DNA of 64,000 nt from Cohnella phaseoli (GCF_003386235.1 NZ_QRDZ01000008.1:206018-270017), one strand, 5' to 3'; numbered from the stretch's first letter, positions 1 through 7,947 are shown. Notes: generated by a model not told the origin, from the letters alone. Numbers and translations: made by a program.

Positions 1-129
1 TTGCCCGGCAATTCTCCGATTCGACCGGAGATGACGCTCGGCTTCTCGATCACGATGCTCGCCGCCTATTACGTCGTCTTCCAGATCGTCGCGTGGACGC
101 TGTTCACTAAGCGCGATGTGGCGGCATAA
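1..129 (+). CDS. C-terminal end of a membrane protein, possibly an ABC-2-type permease (partial)
   Basis: Reading frame 1 is open from the left edge to a TAA at 127-129 and encodes 42 residues. It includes a hydrophobic segment (around MLAAYYVVFQIVAWTLF) followed by a short basic tail ending KRDVAA. A last transmembrane helix followed by a charged cytoplasmic tail is common in ABC-2-type permease subunits, but this is only a resemblance because the body of the protein lies outside the window. A strong hairpin directly after the stop fits the 3' end of a transcription unit. The coding call is good; the family is uncertain. Confidence 0.6.
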   Translation: MPGNSPIRPEMTLGFSITMLAAYYVVFQIVAWTLFTKRDVAA

Positions 130-137
130 ACCTGACA

Positions 138-170
138 AAACCCGTCGGCACGTTAATGTCCGACGGGTTT
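138..170. terminator. Bidirectional terminator hairpin between convergent genes
   Basis: An 11-bp perfect stem (AAACCCGTCGG / CCGACGGGTTT) with an 11-nt loop lies between the stop of the partial gene on the left and the end of the minus-strand gene stopping at 213. T-rich or A-rich flanks on both sides allow it to work in either direction. Confidence 0.75.
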
Positions 171-212
171 GCTTATTCCTGCCGCTCGAATCCTCCAAGG
201 ATCGGGCGCTTT

Positions 213-1616
213 CTACTCTTCGACCGCGTATTGCCTGAACCGTTCGATCCGATGGAAGGTCGAATAATTGGCGTCATGCATGTTTTTCGCCTGGTTGATC
301 GCGGTGCGGCACAAGTAAAGCAGATCTTCGCCGTCAATCAGCATGCTGACATATTGAAAACCGACATCGTCCGGGTTTTCATGACGGTAGTCCAGCATAC
401 GCTTGACCAAGCGGAAGCTCTGCAAATCCTTGGAGACCGAGAGCGACAGCACATTTCTCTGATGGGGCGTCCGCTCGTCCACCACTTCGTTGGCGATCGC
501 CCAGTAGAGGCCGGAAGGCTCGTCGTACAGCAGCTCGAACTTGCAGTTGCTGCCTCCGTTGAAGTCGGCGAAACCATGAAACTGAAGCGATTCTTCTGGC
601 CGGTCCTTGTTGCCCTTCAGCACGAGCGCTTTGCCGTAGCCTTTCATTGTGTAGCGCAGTACGTTGTAGATGTCCCCGTCGGGTCCTACAACGGCGTTGC
701 CCTCCAGCCCGCCGCCGACGGCAGCTCCGGGAGCCGCATTCTCCCATGCCGGATCGTAAGGGAGAAATCCTGTACACTGCCAGTTGCCCGCATCCATCAG
801 ATCGGCATCGGCGTCAATCGACAGCAGGGCGTTGCTGTGCCCTCCGCTCGACCACGACCCGTAATCGATCCCCGTGTACAACCGATTGTCCAACTCGACT
901 ACCTGCATCGGCGCCTTGTGCGGTCCTCTGCCCATCCAGCTCCCCGCACCGGTCATGATTGTGACGGGCGAGCTCCAGGTCAGTCCTTCATCGGCCGTTC
1001 GGCCGATCAGCAGGTCGCCGTACTCGGTTGAATTGGCAAGCATGTACAGCTCGCCGCGATGTACGAACAGCTTGCCCCAGAAGCAGGGCATCAGTTCAGT
1101 CACATACCGCCAGCTTTGGCCTCCGTCGTCGGAGCGAAATATCAGCGTCAGATTTTGCGGCGCCTTGCCCGCAAAGACGTCCATCGAAGCCAGCAGAGCG
1201 CCTGACGGCAGCTTGACAAGCGACGGACTGCACAGGCTTCGGCCGGAGAAAGCATAGATTTCGTCCTCCGGGTGCAAATAGTTGACAACCGTTCCGACCG
1301 GCTTGCCGGTCCGTGCCAGACGGACCTCGCTTGCGCCCGCCCCGCTTGCGCGGGCTACAAAAAATTCGTAGTCGCACTCCGACTCCAGCGCCTCGATGAT
1401 ATAGACTGAACCATCCAGCTCTTTCACCTCGAAAGGATCGTTCGTACGGAATTTGCGCCAGTGCAGCAGATGGGTGCCGCTATCCCCCGCATCGAACCAT
1501 TCGAGCTCGATCGTCTTCTCATCCGGCGCTATCCGGCAAATATACGGCAGGTTACGTTTATCATATTGATCATAGGGCCGATAGGGCCGATAGCTCCAAC
1601 CGGAATAACCTTTCAT
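213..1616 (-). CDS. Sialidase-superfamily (BNR/Asp-box) beta-propeller protein with N-terminal FN3-like domain
   Basis: Last gene of the operon reading leftward from 6130. I chose the ATG at 1616 (467 aa) because GGAGGG lies 8 nt before it and because an earlier in-frame start would overlap the upstream permease. Residues about 23-100 look like a fibronectin type III fold. After it come two Asp-box motifs, SDDGGQSW (about 162-169) and TADEGLTW (about 207-214), typical of six-bladed sialidase-like propellers. There is no signal peptide, so it should act in the cytoplasm on material imported by the adjacent ABC transporter. The sialidase arginine triad could not be assigned with confidence, so it may be a glycosidase or lyase of another specificity. 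Family assignment is reasonable; the substrate is unknown. Confidence 0.65.
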   Translation of the reverse strand: MKGYSGWSYRPYRPYDQYDKRNLPYICRIAPDEKTIELEWFDAGDSGTHLLHWRKFRTNDPFEVKELDGSVYIIEALESECDYEFFVARASGAGASEVRLARTGKPVGTVVNYLHPEDEIYAFSGRSLCSPSLVKLPSGALLASMDVFAGKAPQNLTLIFRSDDGGQSWRYVTELMPCFWGKLFVHRGELYMLANSTEYGDLLIGRTADEGLTWSSPVTIMTGAGSWMGRGPHKAPMQVVELDNRLYTGIDYGSWSSGGHSNALLSIDADADLMDAGNWQCTGFLPYDPAWENAAPGAAVGGGLEGNAVVGPDGDIYNVLRYTMKGYGKALVLKGNKDRPEESLQFHGFADFNGGSNCKFELLYDEPSGLYWAIANEVVDERTPHQRNVLSLSVSKDLQSFRLVKRMLDYRHENPDDVGFQYVSMLIDGEDLLYLCRTAINQAKNMHDANYSTFHRIERFRQYAVEE

Positions 1617-1629
1617 AGAAGAACCCTCC

Positions 1630-2532
1630 TCATCCTTTGACGGATCCAATCATAACGCCTTTGACAAAATATTTCTGCACGAACGGATAGACGCACATGA
1701 TCGGCAATGTCGAGACAATGATAACCGCATAGCGCATCGCTTCGACCAGATAAATCTGCGCGGCCGCGTCTCCGCCCATATCCGCGCTATCCGAGGCCAT
1801 GCTCATCGCAGACTGGCTGACGATCAAATCGCGCAGCACCATCTGCAGCGGCATCAACTGCTGATCCCGCAAGTAGATCATCGCGTTGAACCACGAATTC
1901 CACTGGCTTACGGCAGCGAACAGCACCAGCACGGCAATGAGCGCCTTCGACACCGGCAGCGCGATGCGGAAGAAAAACGAAAAGTGAGAGCAGCCATCCA
2001 TACTCGCTGCCTCGAACAGCTCGTCCGGAATTGTCGACTTGATGAACGTCCGGCTGATAATAATGTTAGTTACGTTGACGGCCCCCAATAGAACGATGAC
2101 GAGCGGATTTCCGTAAAGACCGATTTCCTTCATCAGCAAATAGGTGGGGATGAGTCCTCCGTTAAAAAACATCGTGAACAGCAAAAATGCGGTAACGAGC
2201 GTCTTGCCCGGGAACGGCTTGCGGGACAAGGCATATCCCGCGAGCAGGCTCGTCATGACCGACAATGCCGTGAACAGCGTCGTATAGATCAGCGTGTTCC
2301 GATATCCCGTCCAGATCGGCGCATAATTCAGCACTTCGATATACCCTTTAATATCAAGGCTGCGAGGCCAGAACAGCACCTTGCCGCTTGCCACCAGCTT
2401 CGGATCGCTGAACGAGGCGATGATTACAAAATATAGCGGATATGCAACCGCGAGCAAAAGCAGCGTCAAAATCGTGTAATTGACCGCATCGTATAGCCGG
2501 TCCCCTCTGTTCGCTCTGATAGACTGCCGCAT
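1630..2532 (-). CDS. Carbohydrate ABC transporter permease, LplC/YtcP type
   Basis: A 300-residue inner-membrane permease with about six transmembrane helices. It carries the EAA loop (EAASMDG...ALP) that contacts the ATPase subunit, and ends in the family's usual KGVMIGSVKG-like tail. I chose the ATG at 2532, with GGGGGG 6 nt upstream; an earlier ATG at 2550 would overlap the end of the preceding permease gene and lacks a good ribosome site. It pairs with the LplB-type permease directly upstream and the lipoprotein upstream of that. No ATPase gene is present, as is usual for this class, which borrows an MsmX-like shared ATPase encoded elsewhere (family knowledge). Confidence 0.9.
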   Translation of the reverse strand: MRQSIRANRGDRLYDAVNYTILTLLLLAVAYPLYFVIIASFSDPKLVASGKVLFWPRSLDIKGYIEVLNYAPIWTGYRNTLIYTTLFTALSVMTSLLAGYALSRKPFPGKTLVTAFLLFTMFFNGGLIPTYLLMKEIGLYGNPLVIVLLGAVNVTNIIISRTFIKSTIPDELFEAASMDGCSHFSFFFRIALPVSKALIAVLVLFAAVSQWNSWFNAMIYLRDQQLMPLQMVLRDLIVSQSAMSMASDSADMGGDAAAQIYLVEAMRYAVIIVSTLPIMCVYPFVQKYFVKGVMIGSVKG

Positions 2533-2543
2533 CGTCGTCCCCC

Positions 2544-3491
2544 CTACCATAGCGATTCCTGGCCCAGTCTCTTGCTGATCTGGTTGACGACCAGAATCAT
2601 AATGAAGTTAATGCCGGAGTTGAACAGGCCGATCGCTGCGGAAAGACTATACTGTCCTTCCTTGATGCCGATTTTGTATACGTAGGTGTTAATAATTTCG
2701 CTGGTGCTGATGTTGAACGAATTCTGCATCAGAAACGCCTTCTCGAAGCCCACATTCATAATCGTACCCGACTCCAGAATAAGCAGGATAACGATCGTCG
2801 GCAGAATCGAAGGCAGATCGATCCGCATAACGCGCTGAAACTTGCTGGCCCCGTCGATGATCGCCGCTTCGTGCATCGACTGATCGACGGCGGACAGCGC
2901 CCCGAGATAGATGATGCTGCTCCAGCCCAGCCCCTGCCAGACTCCGCTCCAGACATACAAATGCGGGAAACTGGAGGCGTTCATCAGCACCCCGAGATTG
3001 CCCTCGTGCACTCCCAGCATATCCAGCAGATTGCGTACGATGCCCATGGACGGCGAAAAGAAAATGTTCACCATGCCGACTACGACGACGATTGAAATGA
3101 AATGCGGCGCGTACGTGATCGTCTGCACGAGCTTCTTCATGCGTTGATTCGTCGTGCTGTTGAGTGCGAGCGCTAACAGTACGGGCAGCGGAAAACCGGC
3201 TATCAGCACGTAGAAGCTGATCAACAGCGTATTTTTCAGAACGACCTCAAACATCGGCATGGAGAAGAAACGATCGAAGTGTTTCAGTCCGACCCATGGG
3301 CTATCTATAATTCCGAGATGCGGTTTGAAATCCTTGAAAGCGATTGTGATGCCGTACATCGGCAAATAATTGAATGCGATCACCAGCGCGATGGCCGGCA
3401 GCAGGAAGAGATACAGCTGGCGATTGTCCCACACTCTCAAGCGCAGCGGCTTGAGCGCTCCCCGTTCTCGCGCGGTTCCGGCAAGTTTCAC
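2544..3491 (-). CDS. Carbohydrate ABC transporter permease, LplB type
   Basis: 315 residues with six predicted transmembrane helices starting around residue 28 (LYLFLLPAIALVIAFNYLP). The NYLPMYGITIAFKDF segment is characteristic of LplB/YtcO-type permeases, and the EAA motif reads HEAAIIDGASKF. The start is GTG at 3491, preceded by AAGGAG with suitable spacing. It sits between the binding-protein gene (18 bp gap) and the LplC-type partner, so the two permeases would form the transmembrane channel for one oligosaccharide importer. Confidence 0.9.
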   Translation of the reverse strand: MKLAGTARERGALKPLRLRVWDNRQLYLFLLPAIALVIAFNYLPMYGITIAFKDFKPHLGIIDSPWVGLKHFDRFFSMPMFEVVLKNTLLISFYVLIAGFPLPVLLALALNSTTNQRMKKLVQTITYAPHFISIVVVVGMVNIFFSPSMGIVRNLLDMLGVHEGNLGVLMNASSFPHLYVWSGVWQGLGWSSIIYLGALSAVDQSMHEAAIIDGASKFQRVMRIDLPSILPTIVILLILESGTIMNVGFEKAFLMQNSFNISTSEIINTYVYKIGIKEGQYSLSAAIGLFNSGINFIMILVVNQISKRLGQESLW

Positions 3492-3509
3492 CCGATCAAG
3501 CTCCTTCCT

Positions 3510-5159
3510 CTATTTCGCGATAACATCGTACGCTTTCTGCCGAAGCTCTACGAATTGTTCGAGTCCGAGTTTATTCATCTGCTTCACGTAAGCGTCCCAT
3601 CCGGCGTCAATGTCTTGCCTGCCCGTAATGAAGTCGGCGAATACCGTCTTGCGATAGTTGGTCAGGTCCGTTCTGTATTGGTTCGTCAAGCTCACATCGT
3701 CTGCTCCTAGAGCGCCCTCGACGTAGACCATGTCGTTGGGCAGGACAGCGTCCTTATACACATGCTCATAAGCCCAAGCCCGGGTATTTTTCACGTCGTA
3801 GGACAGCTCCTTCCACTTGTCGGCATAGAACGACTGATCCTTCAACGCGACGAAGGAATTGTGCAATCCGAGCTTGCCGCTGTTCTCCGCCATCTTGTCC
3901 GGAGCTTCCTCCCAGAATAGCTGATACGCCTTGCCTTCGGCGTCGTAATCCCATAATGTGCCCTTTACTCCCCGGCTGACCGTCAGCTCCAGCTCGAGAT
4001 CGGTCGCAATTGCTTCCAATAGACGGACGGTTGCCGCCGGATATTTGTTTTTCTTCGTAATGACGGCCGTATTGGCCGGCCCTGCAACATAAGCCTGACT
4101 GCGAATGAACGGCTTCTGGCCGTTGCCGCTGTCGATCGGTCCCATGGCCGTCCCCAGCTCGGGCTGCCGGTTCGCGTACGAATGGTACGAGCCGACGAGC
4201 GGTGGCAGCGAGCTGATCTTGGACACATACGTATTCCCGTCATCCGTGAATACTTCAGGCGGAATCAGACCGGACTGATACAGATCGCGCAAATATTTGA
4301 GCGGCTCCTTGATCATAGGATTGGTCGACTGATCCTTCACGACGCCGTTATCGACGTAGAGATAGTCGGCGCTGGTAACATAGACGCCGAAGCTGCCGTA
4401 AATGTCGAACTGCCCTCCGACATAACCGTCGAACTGGAAGTAGTAAGGAATGACATCGCTAGGAATGGTGCCCTTGCCGGCGTTGTCCTTGATCGCCTGC
4501 AATACATTTTTGAATTCTTCAGTCGTCTTTGGAATTTCTAGATTCAGTTCTTTTAACCACGATTCCATAATGATCCATTGATCGCGCAAATTCCGATCGA
4601 ACGGCGCGAAATCGATGTACGGCACGCCGTACAATTTGCCATCCGCAGCCAGCGAGCCGTTATAAACCAGCTTATTTTCCTTCATAAAGCTGCTCCATGT
4701 CGGAGCGTATTGCTCCAGCAGCGGTTCGATCTCTACGAACTGTCCTCCCTCGGCCGCGGAGGTCAGTTGATTGGCGTTCATCCCAACGCCGAGAATCAGA
4801 TCGGGAAAATCGTTGCTGGCAAACATCAGATCGACTTTCTCCGCATCCTTGAGCACTTCGACTTCAAGATCGATATTCGTTTTCTCGGCCACGTACTTCC
4901 AGATTTCCGTTGTATCCATGTTAGGCCGCAGCGCGCTGTAGGAGACGACGGCCTTAAGCTTGATCGGCTCCTTCGTAATCGGATACCCGGTCAAATTCGT
5001 CATGCCGCCGTCCGCCATACCGTCAGACGTCTCCTGCGATGCGCTGGCACCGGAGCTGCCGGTTGCTTCTTCTTTTTGGCTCGAGCAGCCTGCCAGCAAG
5101 GCGATGATTAGCGCAATGCACAATCCGATCACCATTGCACGACTTTTGGAATTTTTCAT
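3510..5159 (-). CDS. Extracellular solute-binding lipoprotein of the sugar ABC transporter (LplA type)
   Basis: A 549-residue family-1 solute-binding protein. The N-terminus has a basic start, a hydrophobic core and a lipobox LLAGC with the lipidated cysteine at residue 25, followed by a Ser/Glu-rich linker, so it should be tethered outside the membrane. The size (about 550 aa) fits the LplA/YtcQ group that binds large oligosaccharides. It lies between the DapA-family gene and the two permeases in the same operon. The ligand cannot be read from sequence; the neighbouring lyase and beta-propeller suggest a glycan containing a keto-sugar acid. Confidence 0.9.
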   Translation of the reverse strand: MKNSKSRAMVIGLCIALIIALLAGCSSQKEEATGSSGASASQETSDGMADGGMTNLTGYPITKEPIKLKAVVSYSALRPNMDTTEIWKYVAEKTNIDLEVEVLKDAEKVDLMFASNDFPDLILGVGMNANQLTSAAEGGQFVEIEPLLEQYAPTWSSFMKENKLVYNGSLAADGKLYGVPYIDFAPFDRNLRDQWIIMESWLKELNLEIPKTTEEFKNVLQAIKDNAGKGTIPSDVIPYYFQFDGYVGGQFDIYGSFGVYVTSADYLYVDNGVVKDQSTNPMIKEPLKYLRDLYQSGLIPPEVFTDDGNTYVSKISSLPPLVGSYHSYANRQPELGTAMGPIDSGNGQKPFIRSQAYVAGPANTAVITKKNKYPAATVRLLEAIATDLELELTVSRGVKGTLWDYDAEGKAYQLFWEEAPDKMAENSGKLGLHNSFVALKDQSFYADKWKELSYDVKNTRAWAYEHVYKDAVLPNDMVYVEGALGADDVSLTNQYRTDLTNYRKTVFADFITGRQDIDAGWDAYVKQMNKLGLEQFVELRQKAYDVIAK

Positions 5160-5200
5160 ATTCGTTTAGACCTCCCATTTTTAATGTATCGAGTTTCCTT

Positions 5201-6130
5201 TCAGCCGCGCGTGGCGGCGGACAGCGCTTCGCGGGCCATCCCGGCCAGACCGTTAAGCTGAATCACTTCGAGCTGCTTGGACTCGGTGAACAACTCTCCG
5301 TTCAGCACCCTGCTTTCAATCTCCATTGGGACTCCTTGCAGCGACAGGCTGAATTTGGCATTCACCGGATAATACTGATATTCCGCCATTGAGCAAACTC
5401 CGAGCAGCTGCTGCAGCCGTTCGGCTCTTTCCGGTTCGGTACGGTAATGACGATACAGCCATACATACAAGTCGGGATGAAAATTCGCCATGACACCGCT
5501 GTACCCGTCCGCCCCCAGCCGAAGGCTCTCAAGCAGCGTCGCGCTGTTGGCGTTGAACAGCTTGATGCCTGAGCCTTCGATCATGCGCAGCTTGACGGCG
5601 ATCTGTTCCAGATTGCAGCAGGTATCCTTGATAAACCCGAAGCGTCCGGATTGCAGACAGGCGCTCAGCACCTTGGGCGTCAGCAGCCGCTTATACGGAT
5701 ACGGGCACTCGTACATCCCGAGCGGGACGTCCGGAAATCGCGATAAGAACGCTTCCATTCTGTCGATCAGCGCTTCGTCCGGCTCATCCGGTTCGGCAAA
5801 ACGGTTAGGCAGCACCACGTATGCGGTTACCCCGGAATTCATGATCGCCTCCGCCTCGCGCACTTGATCCTCCAGCCGACTCGTCGTATGACCGGACACG
5901 ATCACTTGCATGCCCTCCGGCACGTTCGAAACAATGAACTTCGTCAGTTCCCGCTTCTCTTCCAGACTGAGATGAAACATCTCGCTGGACTGGCAGACGG
6001 CAAATATGCCGTCAACTCCGCACTTGCTGTAATACTCGATCAGCTTTTCCACGGCATAGTAGTCAATTTCGTTGCCTTTCGTGAAGGGAGTTGCCATTGT
6101 AGGCCAGATGCCGCTGCTGATGTTCTGCAT
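5201..6130 (-). CDS. Dihydrodipicolinate synthase / N-acetylneuraminate lyase family protein
   Basis: 309 residues, the normal length for the class I pyruvate-dependent aldolase TIM barrel. The Schiff-base lysine is K168 in GFIKDT and the catalytic tyrosine is Y140 in LGMYECPYP. The usual pyruvate carboxylate-binding motif (GTTGE in DapA, GSTGE in NanA) is replaced by CQSSEM at 46-51, so this is unlikely to be the lysine-biosynthesis enzyme. It is the first gene of a sugar-import operon, divergent from an IclR regulator, which suggests it cleaves a 2-keto-3-deoxy or sialic-acid-like sugar acid to pyruvate. The ATG at 6130 has AAAGGCGG upstream. The family is firm; the reaction is inferred. 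Confidence 0.82.
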   Translation of the reverse strand: MQNISSGIWPTMATPFTKGNEIDYYAVEKLIEYYSKCGVDGIFAVCQSSEMFHLSLEEKRELTKFIVSNVPEGMQVIVSGHTTSRLEDQVREAEAIMNSGVTAYVVLPNRFAEPDEPDEALIDRMEAFLSRFPDVPLGMYECPYPYKRLLTPKVLSACLQSGRFGFIKDTCCNLEQIAVKLRMIEGSGIKLFNANSATLLESLRLGADGYSGVMANFHPDLYVWLYRHYRTEPERAERLQQLLGVCSMAEYQYYPVNAKFSLSLQGVPMEIESRVLNGELFTESKQLEVIQLNGLAGMAREALSAATRG

Positions 6131-6146
6131 GTCGACCGCCTTTCTT

Positions 6147-6167
6147 TTGTTCTATTATTTAGAACAA
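6147..6167. promoter_or_regulatory. Palindromic operator A (candidate IclR-regulator site for the lyase operon)
   Basis: A perfect inverted repeat TTGTTCT-N7-AGAACAA with an AT-only spacer. It lies just upstream of the lyase start and downstream of its predicted promoter. The same architecture recurs at 6272-6292 in front of the regulator gene. Confidence 0.65.
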
Positions 6168-6194
6168 TATTCTAAATATAATTAATTCATGGTC

Positions 6195-6224
6195 ATTCTA
6201 GCACGAGAAAGCTGCATATGTAAA
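6195..6224 (-). promoter_or_regulatory. Candidate sigma-A promoter of the lyase-transporter operon
   Basis: On the minus strand a -35 TTTACA (6219-6224) and a -10 TAGAAT (6195-6200) are separated by 18 bp. This would start transcription upstream of operator A, so the bound regulator could act as a roadblock. Confidence 0.5.
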
Positions 6225-6232
6225 CGCTATTA
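6219..6232. promoter_or_regulatory. Candidate CcpA cre site overlapping the -35 element
   Basis: TGTAAACGCTATTA matches the catabolite-responsive element consensus TGWAARCGYTWWCW at 13 of 14 positions and covers the -35 of the operon promoter. This placement would allow glucose repression. Confidence 0.45.
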
Positions 6233-6253
6233 TTGAGGTTTTTACGGATTTAT

Positions 6254-6283
6254 TTGCTAAAACTAAGCACGTTGTTCTATAAT
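6254..6283 (+). promoter_or_regulatory. Candidate sigma-A promoter of the IclR-family gene
   Basis: -35 TTGCTA (6254-6259), 18-bp spacer, -10 TATAAT (6278-6283). The -10 box lies inside operator B, which suggests autorepression. Confidence 0.6.
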
Positions 6284-6292
6284 TAAGAACAC
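6272..6292. promoter_or_regulatory. Palindromic operator B (candidate IclR-regulator autoregulatory site)
   Basis: TTGTTCT-N7-AGAACAC, the same half-sites and spacer length as operator A with one base changed. It overlaps the -10 of the regulator's own promoter. Confidence 0.65.
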
Positions 6293-6348
6293 AAGTTTAT
6301 GGTAATGATCAAATTGGAAAAAATGGGTGAGGGGAAGGAAGAGCAGGG

Positions 6349-7101
6349 ATGACGGAGGAAGCCAAGGTCAAAACGTTGAAAAAATCGCTGGATATTTTAG
6401 AATGCTTCACCATAGCGGTGCCGGAGCTGGGAATCTCCGAAATCAGCGAAAGACTCGGACTGTATAAAAGCAACGTGCACAATATCATTTCAACTTACGA
6501 GCAGCGCGGTTATATCGAGCGGAACCCGGAGACCGGAAAGTATCGACTGGGAACGAAAATATTAGAGCTCTCCTATATTATCAATGCTAATCTGGGGCTG
6601 CATAACGCGATTCATCCGCCAATGAGCGCGCTGTCGGGGGAAATCAATGAAGTGGTCTATTTCGCGGTTCCGAAAGGTCCCCGCGTCATGTATCTGGAAG
6701 GGGTGTATCCGGTCAACTCCTTCAACGCGCGTTCAATGGTCGGCGAAACGGCGGAAATGTACTGTACGTCTATCGGCAAGGCAATTCTTGCCTACCTGCC
6801 GCCGGATCAAGCCATCAAAGCCATCAGCGAGCAGAGTATGATCAAGCATACGGCTAATACGATCACGGAAAGAGGGGCGCTGCTGGACGAGCTGGAAGCG
6901 ATCCGGAAACGGGGCTATAGCATCGACAATATGGAGCATGAGTTCGGCATCAAATGTGTTGGCGTACCGGTATTCCGCAGAGGCGGCTCCCTGCTGGGCG
7001 CCATGAGCGTATCGGGGCCTTCCCCGCGCCTGGAGGAGAAGATCGAAGAGTATGCCGCGAAGCTCCATGCCTATAGCCAGAAAATCAGTTTGCGGACATA
7101 A
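6349..7101 (+). CDS. IclR-family transcriptional regulator
   Basis: A 250-residue regulator with an N-terminal winged helix-turn-helix (about 8-70; the LGISEISERLGLYKSNVHNI segment is the recognition region) and a C-terminal IclR effector-binding domain (about 80-245). The domain carries the typical CTSIGKAILAYLPP and GIKCVGVPVF signatures. It is transcribed divergently from the lyase-transporter operon, with two matching palindromes in the shared promoter region, so it very likely controls that operon and itself. The effector would be a pathway sugar acid or its cleavage product (inference from the IclR family). A hairpin terminator follows the stop by 26 bp. Confidence 0.92.
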   Translation: MTEEAKVKTLKKSLDILECFTIAVPELGISEISERLGLYKSNVHNIISTYEQRGYIERNPETGKYRLGTKILELSYIINANLGLHNAIHPPMSALSGEINEVVYFAVPKGPRVMYLEGVYPVNSFNARSMVGETAEMYCTSIGKAILAYLPPDQAIKAISEQSMIKHTANTITERGALLDELEAIRKRGYSIDNMEHEFGIKCVGVPVFRRGGSLLGAMSVSGPSPRLEEKIEEYAAKLHAYSQKISLRT

Positions 7102-7126
7102 CGCGATCGGGCATCGACGGAATAAC

Positions 7127-7167
7127 AAAAGCTCTGGCCTTATGCTTATGCGGTCAGAGCTTTTTAT
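7127..7167 (+). terminator. Rho-independent terminator of the IclR-family gene
   Basis: A stem AAAAGCTCTGGCC / GGTCAGAGCTTTT with a 12-nt loop, followed by T residues, 26 bp after the stop codon. Confidence 0.8.
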
Positions 7168-7279
7168 ACTGCGCGTTTTATGTGGTAAGAGCAATGAAAA
7201 CGGGTTTCTAAAGGAGGCATGCTATAGGACTTGAATATCGGTGCTTGAATTTCTTGATCCATTTGAATAATTGATGGTA

Positions 7280-7320
7280 CGATAGGGCTGACCTTCCAGG
7301 TTAGTTCTATCGGCTTTTTT
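7280..7320 (+). terminator. Strong hairpin with T-run just upstream of a small membrane gene
   Basis: A 15-bp stem (CGATAGGGCTGACCT / AGGTTAGTTCTATCG, including G-U pairs) closes a 3-nt loop and is followed by GC and six T residues. No gene is evident between the previous terminator and this one (7168-7279), although AAAGGAGG at about 7212 precedes a two-codon ATG frame. It could end a small untranslated transcript or act as an attenuator for the next gene. Confidence 0.6.
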
Positions 7321-7357
7321 GAAAAATTGCTGTAGATCATATTACGGGGGTGTAGAT

Positions 7358-7663
7358 GTGTTGGTTAGTGAAAATGATTTCTCTAATTTTAGGCCCATAT
7401 TCATCCTATTTATTGTTATATTAATTGTCTCTTTAATAGTCATTCTCTTTCAAAAGAATCATTATAAAATCATTAATGGATACACAGTAATCATAACATT
7501 AATAATCACATATATTGTATCTGCCATTTTGTTATATCAGACAGGCATTCTTGCTGATGAATTGGGAATGGGCGGAGACGCTCTTTCCACGATTATGTTT
7601 TTTGTAATAATCCTTTTAGGTTTCGTTAATTATCTTGTTTACCTTTTCAAGAATAGAAAATAA
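7358..7663 (+). CDS. Small three-helix membrane protein, unknown function, AT-rich
   Basis: I do not recognise the family. A GTG at 7358 (or the next codon, TTG) with GGGGG upstream gives about 101 residues; the longer frame from a TTG at 7319 starts inside the upstream hairpin and is unlikely. Three hydrophobic segments fill the protein: FRPIFILFIVILIVSLIVILF-like, ITLIITYIVSAILLY and a C-terminal STIMFFVIILLGFVNYLVYLF stretch. Base composition is clearly more AT-rich than the neighbours and codons favour A/T at position three, suggesting recent acquisition. It stands alone between a terminator-like hairpin upstream and a bidirectional terminator downstream. Confidence 0.55.
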   Translation: MLVSENDFSNFRPIFILFIVILIVSLIVILFQKNHYKIINGYTVIITLIITYIVSAILLYQTGILADELGMGGDALSTIMFFVIILLGFVNYLVYLFKNRK

Positions 7664-7863
7664 TTAGGCCAAGTAGTACAACAAGAGATACAGCCTGATA
7701 GTATGCGAGAAATGAGATTTTCCATTGCATTGAAGCCGATCAAGCGGATATTGTGATTAGGAAAGCAAGTCCTCTGCTATGCGTTATCCGGGTGGATCAT
7801 CCGATCCTTCGGGCACAAATACATCATGGTTTGCGCAACGTTCACGAATGACCAAAAATCAAG
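7664..7863. other. Gap without a convincing gene; possible gene remnant
   Basis: No full gene is visible. One plus-strand frame is open for about 47 codons, ending around 7849, without a start or ribosome site. A stretch reads LLCVIRVDHP, faintly like the effector domain of a LysR regulator. This could be decay debris of a lost gene or chance. Confidence 0.2.
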
Positions 7864-7902
7864 AAAAAGAGCAGGTTATCGAAAAGATAGCCCGCTCTTT
7901 TT
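7864..7902. terminator. Bidirectional terminator, copy 1 of a repeated hairpin
   Basis: A 17-bp near-perfect stem (AAAAAGAGCAGGTTATC / GATAGCCCGCTCTTTTT) with a 5-nt loop lies 46 bp beyond the stop of the first SLH gene. It has A-runs and T-runs on both sides. Almost the same sequence recurs at 24149-24188 downstream of the second SLH gene. Confidence 0.8.
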
Positions 7903-7947
7903 GTACGAGATCCGATAGATGAAACTGCTACTGCTCTTCCGAAAATA

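Noticed and set aside
156..1031. Long plus-strand open frame (291 codons)
   Set aside because: It lies opposite the BNR gene, has no ribosome site and no family features; the minus-strand gene explains the region.
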